Shown here one piece after another: positions 43,650-53,700 of a stretch of DNA of 64,000 bases. The DNA is taken from positions 155,895,220 through 155,959,219 of the forward strand of contig NC_073696.1 in assembly GCF_029784165.1 (NCBI RefSeq). Direction: 5' to 3'. A program made the position numbers and the translations under genes. Positions within the stretch are counted from its first letter, which is position 1. Each line of letters starts with the position of its first letter. The DNA is from Wyeomyia smithii (lineage: Eukaryota; Arthropoda; Insecta; Diptera; Culicidae). The notes under the pieces are model-generated. The model had not been told where the DNA came from. It was given only the letters and a program-made list of their open reading frames with translations, and searched no databases.

Positions 43650-46636
43650 CTTTCGATGAGAAAGAAGAAGACTTACAGGTAACACTCACCAACCCTCAAA
43701 CATCGTCAACCACCATATCCCCAAAAATTTCTTCACCAACACAAAATGCGACTGAAATTTTGGTTTACTGTCAAAATTTCAATCGCATGAAAGGCCCAGC
43801 CAAAATGAAACAAATTTACAACAATCTTTTAGGCTCATCCTTTTCAGTCATATTGGCATATCATCCCAGAAAGTGTCAAAAGTGAAGAGATTTTTGGAAA
43901 TATGTTTAATGTAGTCAGGAATGACAGGAATCTTCAAGAATCCGAGAAGAAGTCAGGCGGAGGAGTCCTCATAGCGGTCTCTGTGAATTTCAATTCAGAA
44001 ACTGTTGCTGCACCTAAATTCAAAGAATTCGAGCACATTTGGATAAAATCGCACATAGCAGGTGAAACACACGTATTCGCCTCTGTGTACTTTCCTCCAC
44101 ATAACGCTATTAAAATTACGTACGAAAAGTTATTTAATTGCGCAGAAAAAGTTTTATCTGAACTACCTCCAGAAGTGAAAGTTCACATCTATGGGGACTT
44201 CAATCAAAACACCGCTGACTTCATCTTGGACCCTGAAAACGAAAGCATCCTACTCCCAGTCGTTGGAGATAACATCACTTTGCACTTCATGTTTGACGAA
44301 ATTGCTAAACTAGGTTTGAACCAGGTGACCCAGTAAGAAACCGTGAAAATTGCTATTTGGACCTACTCTTAACGAATATCCATGAAGATTTCTGTGTGAC
44401 CGAATCATTTAACCCACTGTGGAAAAACGAAAAGTTTCACACAGCAATTGAATATTCTTTATTTTTACATGAATATCAAAGACCCAACGACTGTGAGTAT
44501 GAAGAAGTCCTTGATTTCAAACTCGCGAACTATGCAAATATTAAAAACAAATTAAACTGTGTCAATTGGCAACAAATTTTCAGAGATGAAGGAAATGTCG
44601 AATCATCTGTTAGCGTCTTTTACAAAATTCTGTACAACATCATCTCTCAAGAGATTCCATTGAAGAAAAAACGACGCCACGCTAACACTAAACATCCAGT
44701 CTGGTTTAACAAACAAATAAAAAATTTAAAAAACCGCAAACAAAAAGCTCACAAAATTTTCAAAAAGCACAATAGCAGTGAAAATCTAGCAATTTACTTG
44801 GAAATATGTGATCAACTGAACTTTGCAATCAGTGATGCATTTGAAGAATTCAATACAAAAACTGAACTAGAAATTAAGTCTTGTCCAAAGAACTTCTTCA
44901 ATTACGTCAAAACAAAACTAAAATCAGACAATTTTCCATCAATAATGCAACTCGATGAACATGTTGGTGATAACTCGGAGGAAAATTGCAATCTCTTTGC
45001 AAAATTTTTCCAGGAAATCTATACCACATTTTCCGAAGAAAATCGCGGCCGCGATTATTTTGCATTTTATCCAGAATATCCGAGAAACGTTGGTGTTAAC
45101 CAACTTCAGGTACAGGATGTTTTGCAGGGTCTGAGAAATTTAGACCCTTCCAAAGGAACTGGACCTGACGGAATACCTCCAGCACTCATGAAAAATCTTT
45201 CGAAGGAACTTACATCTCCTTTGTTCTGGCTGTTCAATATGTCGTTGGAAACTGGAGTCTTCCCAAATATATGGAAAAGCTCATTTTTAGTGCCTATTTT
45301 CAAATCTTGGCGAAAATCTGACATACGTAATTATCGTGGAATCGCTATTATCTCTTGCATTCCTAAACTCTTTGAGGCAATTGTCCATGAAAAGATATTT
45401 GCTCAAGTCAAAAATCGAATAACTAACAAACAACAGGGCTTCTTCAAAGGCCGCTCTACAGCCACAAATTTACTTGAATTCGTAGATTACTCATTGAATG
45501 CAATGGATAATGGGAACCATGTTGAAGCTCTCTATACAGACTTTAGCAAAGCATTTGATAGTATTGACATACCAATGCTACTTTTTAAACTGCAAAAAAT
45601 TGGAATTGAGTCTGGTCTCCTGAAGTGGCTTGAATAATATTTAACAAACAGGCAACAAATAATAAAATTTAAAGGAAAAAAGTCAAATCCCATTCAAGTT
45701 ACTTCAGGTGTTCCCCGAGGCTCCCACTTAGGACCACTTCTTTTTATTTTGTACGTAAACGACATTTCATTCATCCTCAAAAATGTTAAAGTTCTAATAT
45801 ATGCCGACGACATGAAGCTGTTTTTGGAAATAAAAAATCAAGAAGACATCAATGTATTTCAGAATGAAATCAACACATTTTACATCTGGTGTAAGAAAAG
45901 CCTACTTGAAGTAAATGTAAAAAAATGCAATGTAATATCCTTTAGCAGAAAATTAACAACGCCCAAAATTGTAATTGCATTAGGAGATCAGATTGCGAAG
46001 AAAGGTGATAAAGTTAGGGATTTAGGAATAATCTTAGATTCTAAACTTAATTTCATCGACCACTATATCACTATCATACACAAAGCAAACAACATGTTAG
46101 GGTTTATCAAACGCTTCTGTTATAATTTTCAAGACCCGTACACTATCAAAACTTTGTATATTGCTTATGTGAGGTCAATACTGGAATACTGTAGCATTGT
46201 GTGGTCTTCTCGTCCTGGCGTACATGAAGAAAGAATAAAATCAGTACAAAAGCAATTTCTACTATATGCTCTTCGTAAGCTAGGTTGGACCGCACATCGT
46301 CTTCCGTTATATGAAGCACGCTGCATGTTGATTGACATTCAAACATTGAAAGAACGGCGAGAGTACGCGATGGCTTCATTTGTAAACGATATCGTTTCGC
46401 AGAACGTTGACTCAGCAGTACTACTTTCTAAATTGAACTTTTATGCACCCATTCGACAACTTCGACACCGTAGTTTATTTGCTCTTAACCATCATCGTAC
46501 GGAATACGCAAAAAATGGACCTATAAATAGTATGATGAATTCTTATAATCAACACTGCGAAGCCATTGACTTTACGATGTCCCGGTATAAACTGAAACAG
46601 TATTTCAAGTCCTTGAGGCTGAAGACACAAAATTAA
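43650..46636 (+). pseudogene. CR1-like ORF2 (endonuclease and RT), copy N
   Basis: The endonuclease begins LVYCQNFNRMKGPAKMKQIY; a shift and small loss near 43870 follow, then KSGGGVLIAVSVNFN, HIYGDFNQNTADF. A shift near 44330 leads to frame 2, which is open from CYLDLLLTNIHEDF to 46636 except for TAA at 45635-45637 (KWLE-stop-YLTNRQQ; copy B has Ser there). RT has GTGPDGIPPALMKNL, NYRGIAIISCIPKLFEAIV, LYTDFSKAFDSIDI, SGVPRGSHLGPLLFILYVND, catalytic LIYADDMKLFLE and VRDLGIILDSKLNF. The C-terminal module is complete (MLGFIKRFCYNFQDPYTIK ... KSLRLKTQN). Confidence 0.82.
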
Positions 46637-46886
46637 TTTGTTTTATGTTCGTGTATAGTTTAGAAATTAATGTAACTAGTCTACATATATGATTGACGAA
46701 ATAAATAAATAAAAATAAATAAATTATTTGATCTGAGCCAATGAATTGCATAAAGTCAATGAAGTAGGTAGATACCTTCTTTCTACACCGCATAAACATC
46801 GCTAGAGTAACAAAGCGTGTGCGAAATCAAAATAATGCTGTCTGTCAGCATTACCACTGTCAATTGATTGGAGCTGAAAGCAATTA

Positions 46887-47046
46887 GGGGCCATCCACAT
46901 ACCACGTGGACAGCTTTGGGGGGGGGGGGTGGCTAATGTCCACGGTCCATACAATTTTTTCAAAATTTATATGAGCAGTTGTCCACGGAGGGGGAGGGGG
47001 GGTTAAAATCGTTAAAAATCTGTCCACGTGGTATGTGGATGGCCCC
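46887..47046. mobile_element. 160-bp MITE with perfect 27-bp inverted termini
   Basis: The left terminus starts GGGGCCATCCACATACCACG (46887-46913) and the right (47020-47046) is its exact reverse complement. TTA flanks both sides. TTA duplication and a GGG start fit PIF/Harbinger. Interior G tracts lie at 46918-46931 and 46988-47002. Confidence 0.82.
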
Positions 47047-47156
47047 TTATTACTTTCAGCTCGTTCGTGTTGATACTGATATTCTAAGTTTTCAGTTTCA
47101 TTTGAGAATCTATCACTGACAGTGAAAATTTGCAACCCTGGTCTTTGGTAATTTTC

Positions 47157-47171
47157 AATAACTGCGTGATC
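47157..47171 (+). repeat. Target-site duplication of element F (left)
   Basis: AATAACTGCGTGATC, repeated exactly at 60626-60640, 13.4 kb away. Confidence 0.92.
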
Positions 47172-47622
47172 ATTGCTTATTCGGCAGCCGAACAGGAGAG
47201 TTCAGTTTCTTGAATGGTCTGCAGTTTCGTTCTAGCGCTCGACCGTATATTGCGTTAGTAGTGGTGTTGCACGGCGCATATGCTAATCGTGTCGAGCGGG
47301 TTTTTGCAGTGTCTCTTCTCACAGCAGAGCAGTTCAATTACTTGGAGACAGTGCAATTGGTGGGTGAGTGAGCCCCGTCGGGGGAAAGGCACGCGGCAGC
47401 GCCGCTGTGCAGTATAACCAGAATCGGAGAAAGTGCTGCGGATCTACATCTACATATACATAAGATAAGTTGAACAACGCTATCATTCTTTTTTATATTT
47501 CTAGTTATATACAAACATATACTCTGATTTCTCATTCTCTTTCCTTTTTCTTATACTCTCTTAAATATGAGAAACTCATTTCACATAACAATTTTTGGCG
47601 GTAAACAGTCCACGACTGTGCA

Positions 47623-48640
47623 ATGGTGGTGGGTGGACCGCCAATTCCTCCGGACCTTTCATCCATTTCAGAGGGAGATGAATCCGGCATGGATTTTTCT
47701 GACATCCCAAAAAATGATGTTGACGGTTTCTTTGACGTGATAAAGAAACAGAAAAGACCGCGCAAAACTATTTCGCCTATCCCTCCACCGATGTCGCAAC
47801 AGTTCGGCTAAAGTAATATAATGAAAACCAACCTGGACATCGTTGGGTGGTATATTTCCGGTCAAAAAAACAAACCACTTAAGGTCATGCAGATTTGCAA
47901 AACTCTGCGTTTGAGATATACCAGTTTGGTTGAGGTGTGCAAGAAAATTTTTTAATAAGCTGAAAGCGACCTTTTCTGACCTCACACACGCAAACGCGGT
48001 CGTTGACGATGGAAATTTCACGACCGAGTACCGGGTATATATCCCGGCACGGGCAATAAAGTTCGAGGGCGTAATTACAGGACCCGATCTCACAGAAAAA
48101 GAAATAATGGAAGGTTTTGTTGTTTGGATGTTTTGGATGTTTTGGATGTTTGGATGTTTTAAAGCAAAAACCTACTGCAGTAATAAGACCAAATGTAGTG
48201 AGTGTGGCGAAATCTTAGAGAATAACCACACCTGTAGCGAACAGGAAGCAAAATGCTCCCTATGTGGTGGCAACCCACATGAAATCGAAACGTGCCTAAA
48301 ATACAAGTTGCGCTCTGACGCACCTAAAAAATCGTCAAAGCAACGAAGTAAGCAGTCTTTTGCTACTCAAGTTTGGAGAACGTAGATTCAAACGACGACG
48401 AAGAGAATTATCAACCCCTTCCGTCAACCGGAGCCGTGCGAAAACGGCCAAGCGCATCTTCTCCTAAACTTTCTAGAAAGAAACAGAAGAAGACGCTTAA
48501 TGATACCCCACGTTGTTCCGCTTCCAAGCAAAATGCTAAAGTGTCACCTCCTGGTTTTAAAGTTAATTGTGATAAAGAGTTTCCCAAACTACCAGGAAAA
48601 CAATCTACTTCCGCCACACAACAGTCATTCTGTGCAGAAT
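47623..48640 (+). pseudogene. I-clade ORF1, copy F, with internal deletion
   Basis: It starts MVVGGPPIPPDLSSISEGDE. Shifts occur near 47815 and 47940. After KEIMEGF (48118) the middle domain and first zinc knuckle are lost and replaced by a TTTTGGATG repeat (48121-48160); the frame then continues with CSECGEILENNHTC and CSLCGGNPHEIETC. The C-terminal part (VDSNDDEENYQPLP, KVSPPGFKVNCDKEFPKL) ends near 48640. Confidence 0.75.
48121..48162 (+). repeat. TTTTGGATG tandem array at an ORF1 deletion
   Basis: About four copies of a 9-bp unit replace roughly 180 bp present in element E. Confidence 0.7.
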
Positions 48641-48749
48641 GAAAATACCACCAATAGATTTATTGACCAATTTTACATAAAAAATGCTATATTTCAGGTT
48701 GCCAATCCAGCGGCTTCTAATTAGTTGGAATTTGGGTTCATTTTTTCCC

Positions 48750-51003
48750 AGTGTGCAATGGTGGGACAAAGATTGCACCGTGATGAAAAAAGCTCTAAAA
48801 GCATCATACTTAGCATTCAGGAATGGTGGTTCCATTGAGATTTATGATCAGTTTAGAGAGCTGGAGCTAAAGCAGTCTAAACTGCACAAACTGAAAAAAA
48901 GATCATACTGGCAAAATTTTATAAGCACGTTACCCAGAGATGCTTCTATGAGCTATCTCTGGAATACGGCTCGAAAAATGCGCAATAGGTCTGACAACAA
49001 TTAGGCTAATGAATACTCTGCACGTTGGATCATTGATTTTGCGAAAAATGTATGCCCAGACGCTGTCTCATCACAGCATAAATTCAACAATACAACGGCC
49101 TTTGAAGATCCAGAATTTTTCAATGCTGGAATTTTCAATTGCCCTCGCGTCTTGCAAAAACAAGGCTCCATGACCGGACAGGATAAAATTTAGCTTGATG
49201 AAAAACCTCCCGAATTTGGCCAAAAAAAGATTTCTTAAGCTGTTTAATAACCTTATCAGGAACAATATTGTCCCGAAAGCTTGGGGACAGGTTAAGATTA
49301 TCGCAGTCAAAAAGCCAGACAAACCTGCTGCAGATTATCGTTCGTACAGGCCGATTGCAATGCTCTCATGCATACGCAAATTGCTTGAAAAAATGATCTT
49401 GCGTAGACTCGGCAACTGGGCAGAAACAACTAGCAAACTATCAGAGACCCAATTCGGCTTTCGTAGGGGCAAGGGTCACAGAGGCGGAAATGGCTATTGG
49501 TAGAAAGCGACAAATGATGTCGGTTTTCTTGGACATCACAGGCGCATTTGATTCAGTTTCAATCGGAATTCTTTCCGAGAAGCTGCATCAAAGAGGATTC
49601 TTCCCTATATTGACAATCTTTTTGATCAACCTGCTGTCTGAAAAGCATTTACTTTTCAACCACGGTTCTTCAACAATAATACGAACAAGCTACATGGGCC
49701 TCCCCCAAGGCTCCTGTCAGAGTCCGCTGTTGTACAACTTTTACATCAGTGACATCGACACATGCTAGACGGACGGCGGCGCGATGCGCCAGTTAGCTGA
49801 CGACTGCGTAGTTTCAGTCACGGCGTCTCTCGCTGCAAACATGAAGAACAGCCTGCAAAACACGCTCGATAATCTGACCGGTTGGACCAGTTTTCTTGGA
49901 ATCGAGTTCTTGCTTGAAAAAAAAAAAAACGGAGATGGTGGTCTTTTCAAAAAAGCGACCACTATCCCGTTTGGAGCTAGTTCTGTCCGGAACACCCATC
50001 ACTCAATCGCCTAGCTTCAAATACCTCGGAGTATGGTATGACTCTAAATGCACATGGGAAAAACATATTAATTACAGGTAACAGGAACATCACCTCGGAG
50101 TATGGTATGACTCTAAATGCACATGGGAAAAACATATTAATTACAAGTAACAGGAACATCATGTGGAGCTCATCCAGAGGATTTGATACGGCTCTACCAA
50201 ACCACGATTCAGCCCGTAATAGAATACGGTAGCATATGCTTCAGAGGTGTCGCAGCTTCACACATGTTGAAGCTAGAGCGGATACAATACCGTTGTTTGC
50301 GTATCGCTCTAGGTTGCATGCAATCGACACATACTATGTCTCTAGAGGTCATAGCTGGAATGCTACCACTCAAAGAGAGGCTATTTGAGTTGGTCCTTCG
50401 TTTCCTCATTAGGTCGGAAATAGCAAATCCAATGCTTATTGCGAACTCTGAGAAATGTTTGGAAGTTGTCCAGAAACCCTGTATGTCAGTATACCAGCGA
50501 TTCATGTCTATGGAGATAAACTCTTCGTCTGTGGCTCCATACCGTGAGATTTCACCATCGCTCAACAATTCTTCTGTTGTGTTCAATTTGACATTGAAAC
50601 AAGAAATCCATGGAATCGCTGAACACCTCAAACCAACAGTTGTGTCAGCAATATTTCCGGCAAAGGTCGGTTATCTCCCAGTAGGGAATTCTTTCTTCTC
50701 GGACGGATCCGTAATGGAAGGTATTTCCGGATATTGCGTTCTCAACACGGATCATCGCATATCCCGAAAATTGGCATAACCATGCTCCATATACGTAGCT
50801 GAATTAGCTGCTATACACAATTCGCTACATATTATCGAGCTCAAACCACCAGGCAATTATTTTATCTTTTCGGACAGCCTCAGTTCTATCGAAGCTCTCC
50901 GATCGATTAACCGGTAAAGCACCCGTGATGCACTTGCCAGTCATAATGCCAATTTTCTTATCCCTATATACGAATTCATTAAAGAAATAAATTATCATAT
51001 CTG
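48750..51003 (+). pseudogene. I-clade ORF2, copy F, endonuclease deleted
   Basis: It begins directly in the linker (QWWDKDCTVMKKALKASYLA). TAG lies at 49003-49005. RT has PADYRSYRPIAMLSCIRK with QFGFRRGKG, a short loss to KRQMMSVFLDITGAFDSV, GLPQGSCQSPLLYNFYISD, TAG at 49767-49769, and an intact catalytic LADDC (element E has lost this). An A-tract frameshift lies at 49918-49928. A 69-bp tandem duplication lies at 50024-50161. The RNase H N-terminal part keeps FFSDGS and VAELAAI; after SSIEALRSI it is deleted to the last residues (about 50925), ending at 51003. Confidence 0.8.
50024..50161 (+). repeat. 69-bp tandem duplication in the F RT region
   Basis: Two units starting CCTCGGAGTATGGTATGACT at 50024 and 50093, nearly identical, absent from element E. 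Confidence 0.85.
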
Positions 51004-51617
51004 AATTCTCTATCTTTCTCTCTGTCCTTTTCTTGCTATCAAGATCTTCAAGAACAATACCCGATCACACGATTATAACAAACGGATAACATAAATATAT
51101 CTGAACTTGATAGAAATAACAAACCCTGTAATATTCTTGATATGCCAGAGTTATCAAACAGTACAGAATTACACACTTAAAAAATTTCGCCGAATCTCGG
51201 CATTGTTTGTGCCGAGATTTGGACAGCCTGAATCTCTTTTGCCGAGAATCTCGGAAAACCAATATTTGACAGATGTCATTTTATGCCGAGAATCGCGGTA
51301 CACAGTTGACTGTGCTCTCGGCAAAGAAATTTATTCATACTAAATCTTTATCTTGCTCGTCAGTAGAGCATTCAGCAAAACATCTAGTCTAAAACTACGT
51401 TTAATGCCTAGGGATACCATCCGTCTTGATTTAGCAGGACATGTCCTGATTTTGAAGTCCTATTTGGGCGTCCTGATTTATTTTTTTATATTTTAAATTT
51501 TCTTGAGATATTTAACATTGTGTGGCAATAAGCAGAATTTTTCAGAATTGCTCAATAAGTGTTCTCGATTCCAGGTCGCAACGCTCACTGCGATTGAAAT
51601 TTTTCATTGGTTGAATC

Positions 51618-52223
51618 TAGGGATACCATCCGTCCTGATTAGACAGGACATGTCCAGATTTTGAAGTTCTATTTGGGCGTCCTGATTTATTTTTTATATT
51701 TTATCATTTGTCCTGATTTTCTTAAGATATTCAATTTTGTTGTGTGGTAATGAGCAGAATTTTTAAAAATTGCTCAATAAATGTTTTCGATTCTAGGTCG
51801 CAACGCTCATTGCGATCGATTTTTTTTCATTTGTTGATTCTCAGTAGAGTAATAAGAAGAATCTTTCACGAGTTGACCGTTACCATTAAGCATCTGGTTT
51901 TTGTTAAGTTTAAGTTGAAACAGTTTACGTCTGTTGAATTTTTAAATTGTCTACTAAAGCGTAACAATTTAAAGTGGTTTGATGAAAGTGTCTCGTCAGA
52001 GATACACTCAGTTTTTTTACTATGTGTTTTTCTACATGGATTTTCGAATTAACGGGTTTTTCACGCGTATTTTTAAATCGAAGGATTTTTTAATTACCGC
52101 GTTTTTCCACGAGATACATATCAACGCGTAAAAAAAAACTAAATAAAAAATTAACTTTTACTAATTAAATTTGTGCCGAGAAAAGGTGACCTGATTTCTA
52201 ACTTCGACCAGATGGTATCTCTA
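51618..52223. mobile_element. Element J2: younger copy of the J family inserted in J
   Basis: 606 bp with both termini (TAGGGATACCATCCGTC ... GATGGTATCTCTA) and an exact 8-bp duplication GTTGAATC (51610-51617 and 52224-52231). Colinear with J over its length. It gives the uninterrupted consensus for the J family. Confidence 0.8.
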
Positions 52224-52346
52224 GTTGAATCTCACTAGAGTAATGAGACGAATCTCTCACGCGTTGATCGTTACCATTAAGCATCTGGCATTTGTTAAGT
52301 TTAAGTTGAAACAGTTTACGTGTGTTGAATTTTCAAAGTATTTACT

Positions 52347-52379
52347 GAGCATGAGCATGATGAGCATGAGCATGATTGA
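52347..52379 (+). repeat. GAGCATGA(T) microsatellite
   Basis: Short array of GAGCAT/GATGAGCAT units at the left edge of element K. Confidence 0.8.
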
Positions 52380-53640
52380 CCGCCCGCGGTTGCTACGCCG
52401 TTATTGCCAGATCAGCTGTAATTACACAGAGAACCAACAGATGATGCTTGGGACTAACATTCAGCTTCAATGTGTAAAAACTGGTGACCTTAATCTTTAT
52501 ATTAGGCAATACCAGCGCCGGCCGCATCCGAATGCAGGTCAAAGAAGGAGTGTGTATAGGAATATGTTGACGTAATACTCGCTTTATTGGAAGCCGAGAA
52601 CACCTCTGCACTTCCACGAGAAATCACTGGGATGTTGGAGAAAAGGGTAAGGTTTGCAGCAGGTTCGTTTTGGTAAACGATGCGCTGAGTTCGAGTACCG
52701 GGTTCATAATAACAAATATCGCGCGTACGAGTTCATTATACCTTCTACGGAAATCATAACGCGATCAATATGTTAGATGAAGTAACACTGCAAAAATAAA
52801 TCGCACGCGAGAATACCGGTCCTATGACTCAATCAAGACCGACTCAAATATTTGAACATCTGTTTATGTAGTCATTATGCAACTACCGTAACGTGTCTCC
52901 CATTGATTGATCTCAGCTGACTACACAATGTTACAAAAGCTACGAGACTTGAGTCCACGTTAACGCCTCGCGACTCCTATCACTTCTTCGTGAAGTGACC
53001 CTATTTATATCAAAAATTATAACACGTTTATAACCAATCTGTAGAAAATACGACCTCATGAATGGTATCGACGCGAAGTCTCTAGATATTCGGTCACCCG
53101 GACATCTGTCTTTGAGCTTAACAGGTCGACTAACGGCGTTTCTTGTATACTGTTCGTCTGTTCTTAAAAAGCGATTTTTTGATTTGAGACCGATTTAAAG
53201 CAGTAATAAACTAAAGAGTGTTGTTACCGTCACGCACAGGTAAGTGTGGTGATCCTAGTGAAACGCAAAATGGTATACCACACTAAGTGGACGATTCGAA
53301 CTAACATATCATAAAGTTGGGTCACTACATTTCGAAAACATTTATATGAGCAAAACTCTCCCAGACCGGAGACGCGTTTTACCAAAGCATTGTGCACGAC
53401 CGCTCAATCCACGACTACCGACGGAGACGCTCGGGAGCACGATATTTCACGCCGATTCTCTATTAACTGTCGATGCGAGTGTTGCCTATCAAATAGAAAA
53501 ATTGGCAAAGTTTCATGCATCCAAAGCACCAATAATTTGAAAAATGCAGATACGCAGATTGACCAAAATATATATCTTAAGTTTGTTGACAAAATGCCGA
53601 ACTAGTCATGTTTGGGACATAGTATACAAAAACCTCTGCT

Positions 53641-53700
53641 CAAAAACTAGACAAATCGAAAAAATTGAATCAAAAACTAGACAAATCGAAAAAATTGAAT
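53641..53700 (+). repeat. Exact 30-bp tandem duplication
   Basis: Two identical 30-bp units starting CAAAAACTAGACAAATCGAA. Confidence 0.9.

Larger units (their letters stand above)
42037..46721 (+). mobile_element. CR1-like LINE copy N, near full length
   Basis: It has a 5' UTR, ORF1 with PHD-type finger, ORF2 (endonuclease and RT), and a 3' UTR ending in GACGAAATAAATAAAT plus an (AAAT)n tail identical in style to copy B. A candidate short target duplication AATTAT lies at 42031-42036 and 46722-46727; it is weak. Copies B and N belong to one family. Confidence 0.75.
41936..47140 (+). mobile_element. hAT-like element enclosing a CR1-like LINE and a MITE
   Basis: The ends are CAGTGTTGCGAAATTCC (41936) and, reversed, CAGGGTTGCAAATTTTC (47140). 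It is flanked by an exact 8-bp duplication GTCTTTGG (41928-41935 and 47141-47148). An 8-bp duplication with CAGxG termini is the hAT signature. Its own sequence is short (41936-42036 and about 46722-46886 plus 47047-47140) and non-coding, so it is a MITE-like relic. Confidence 0.78.
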
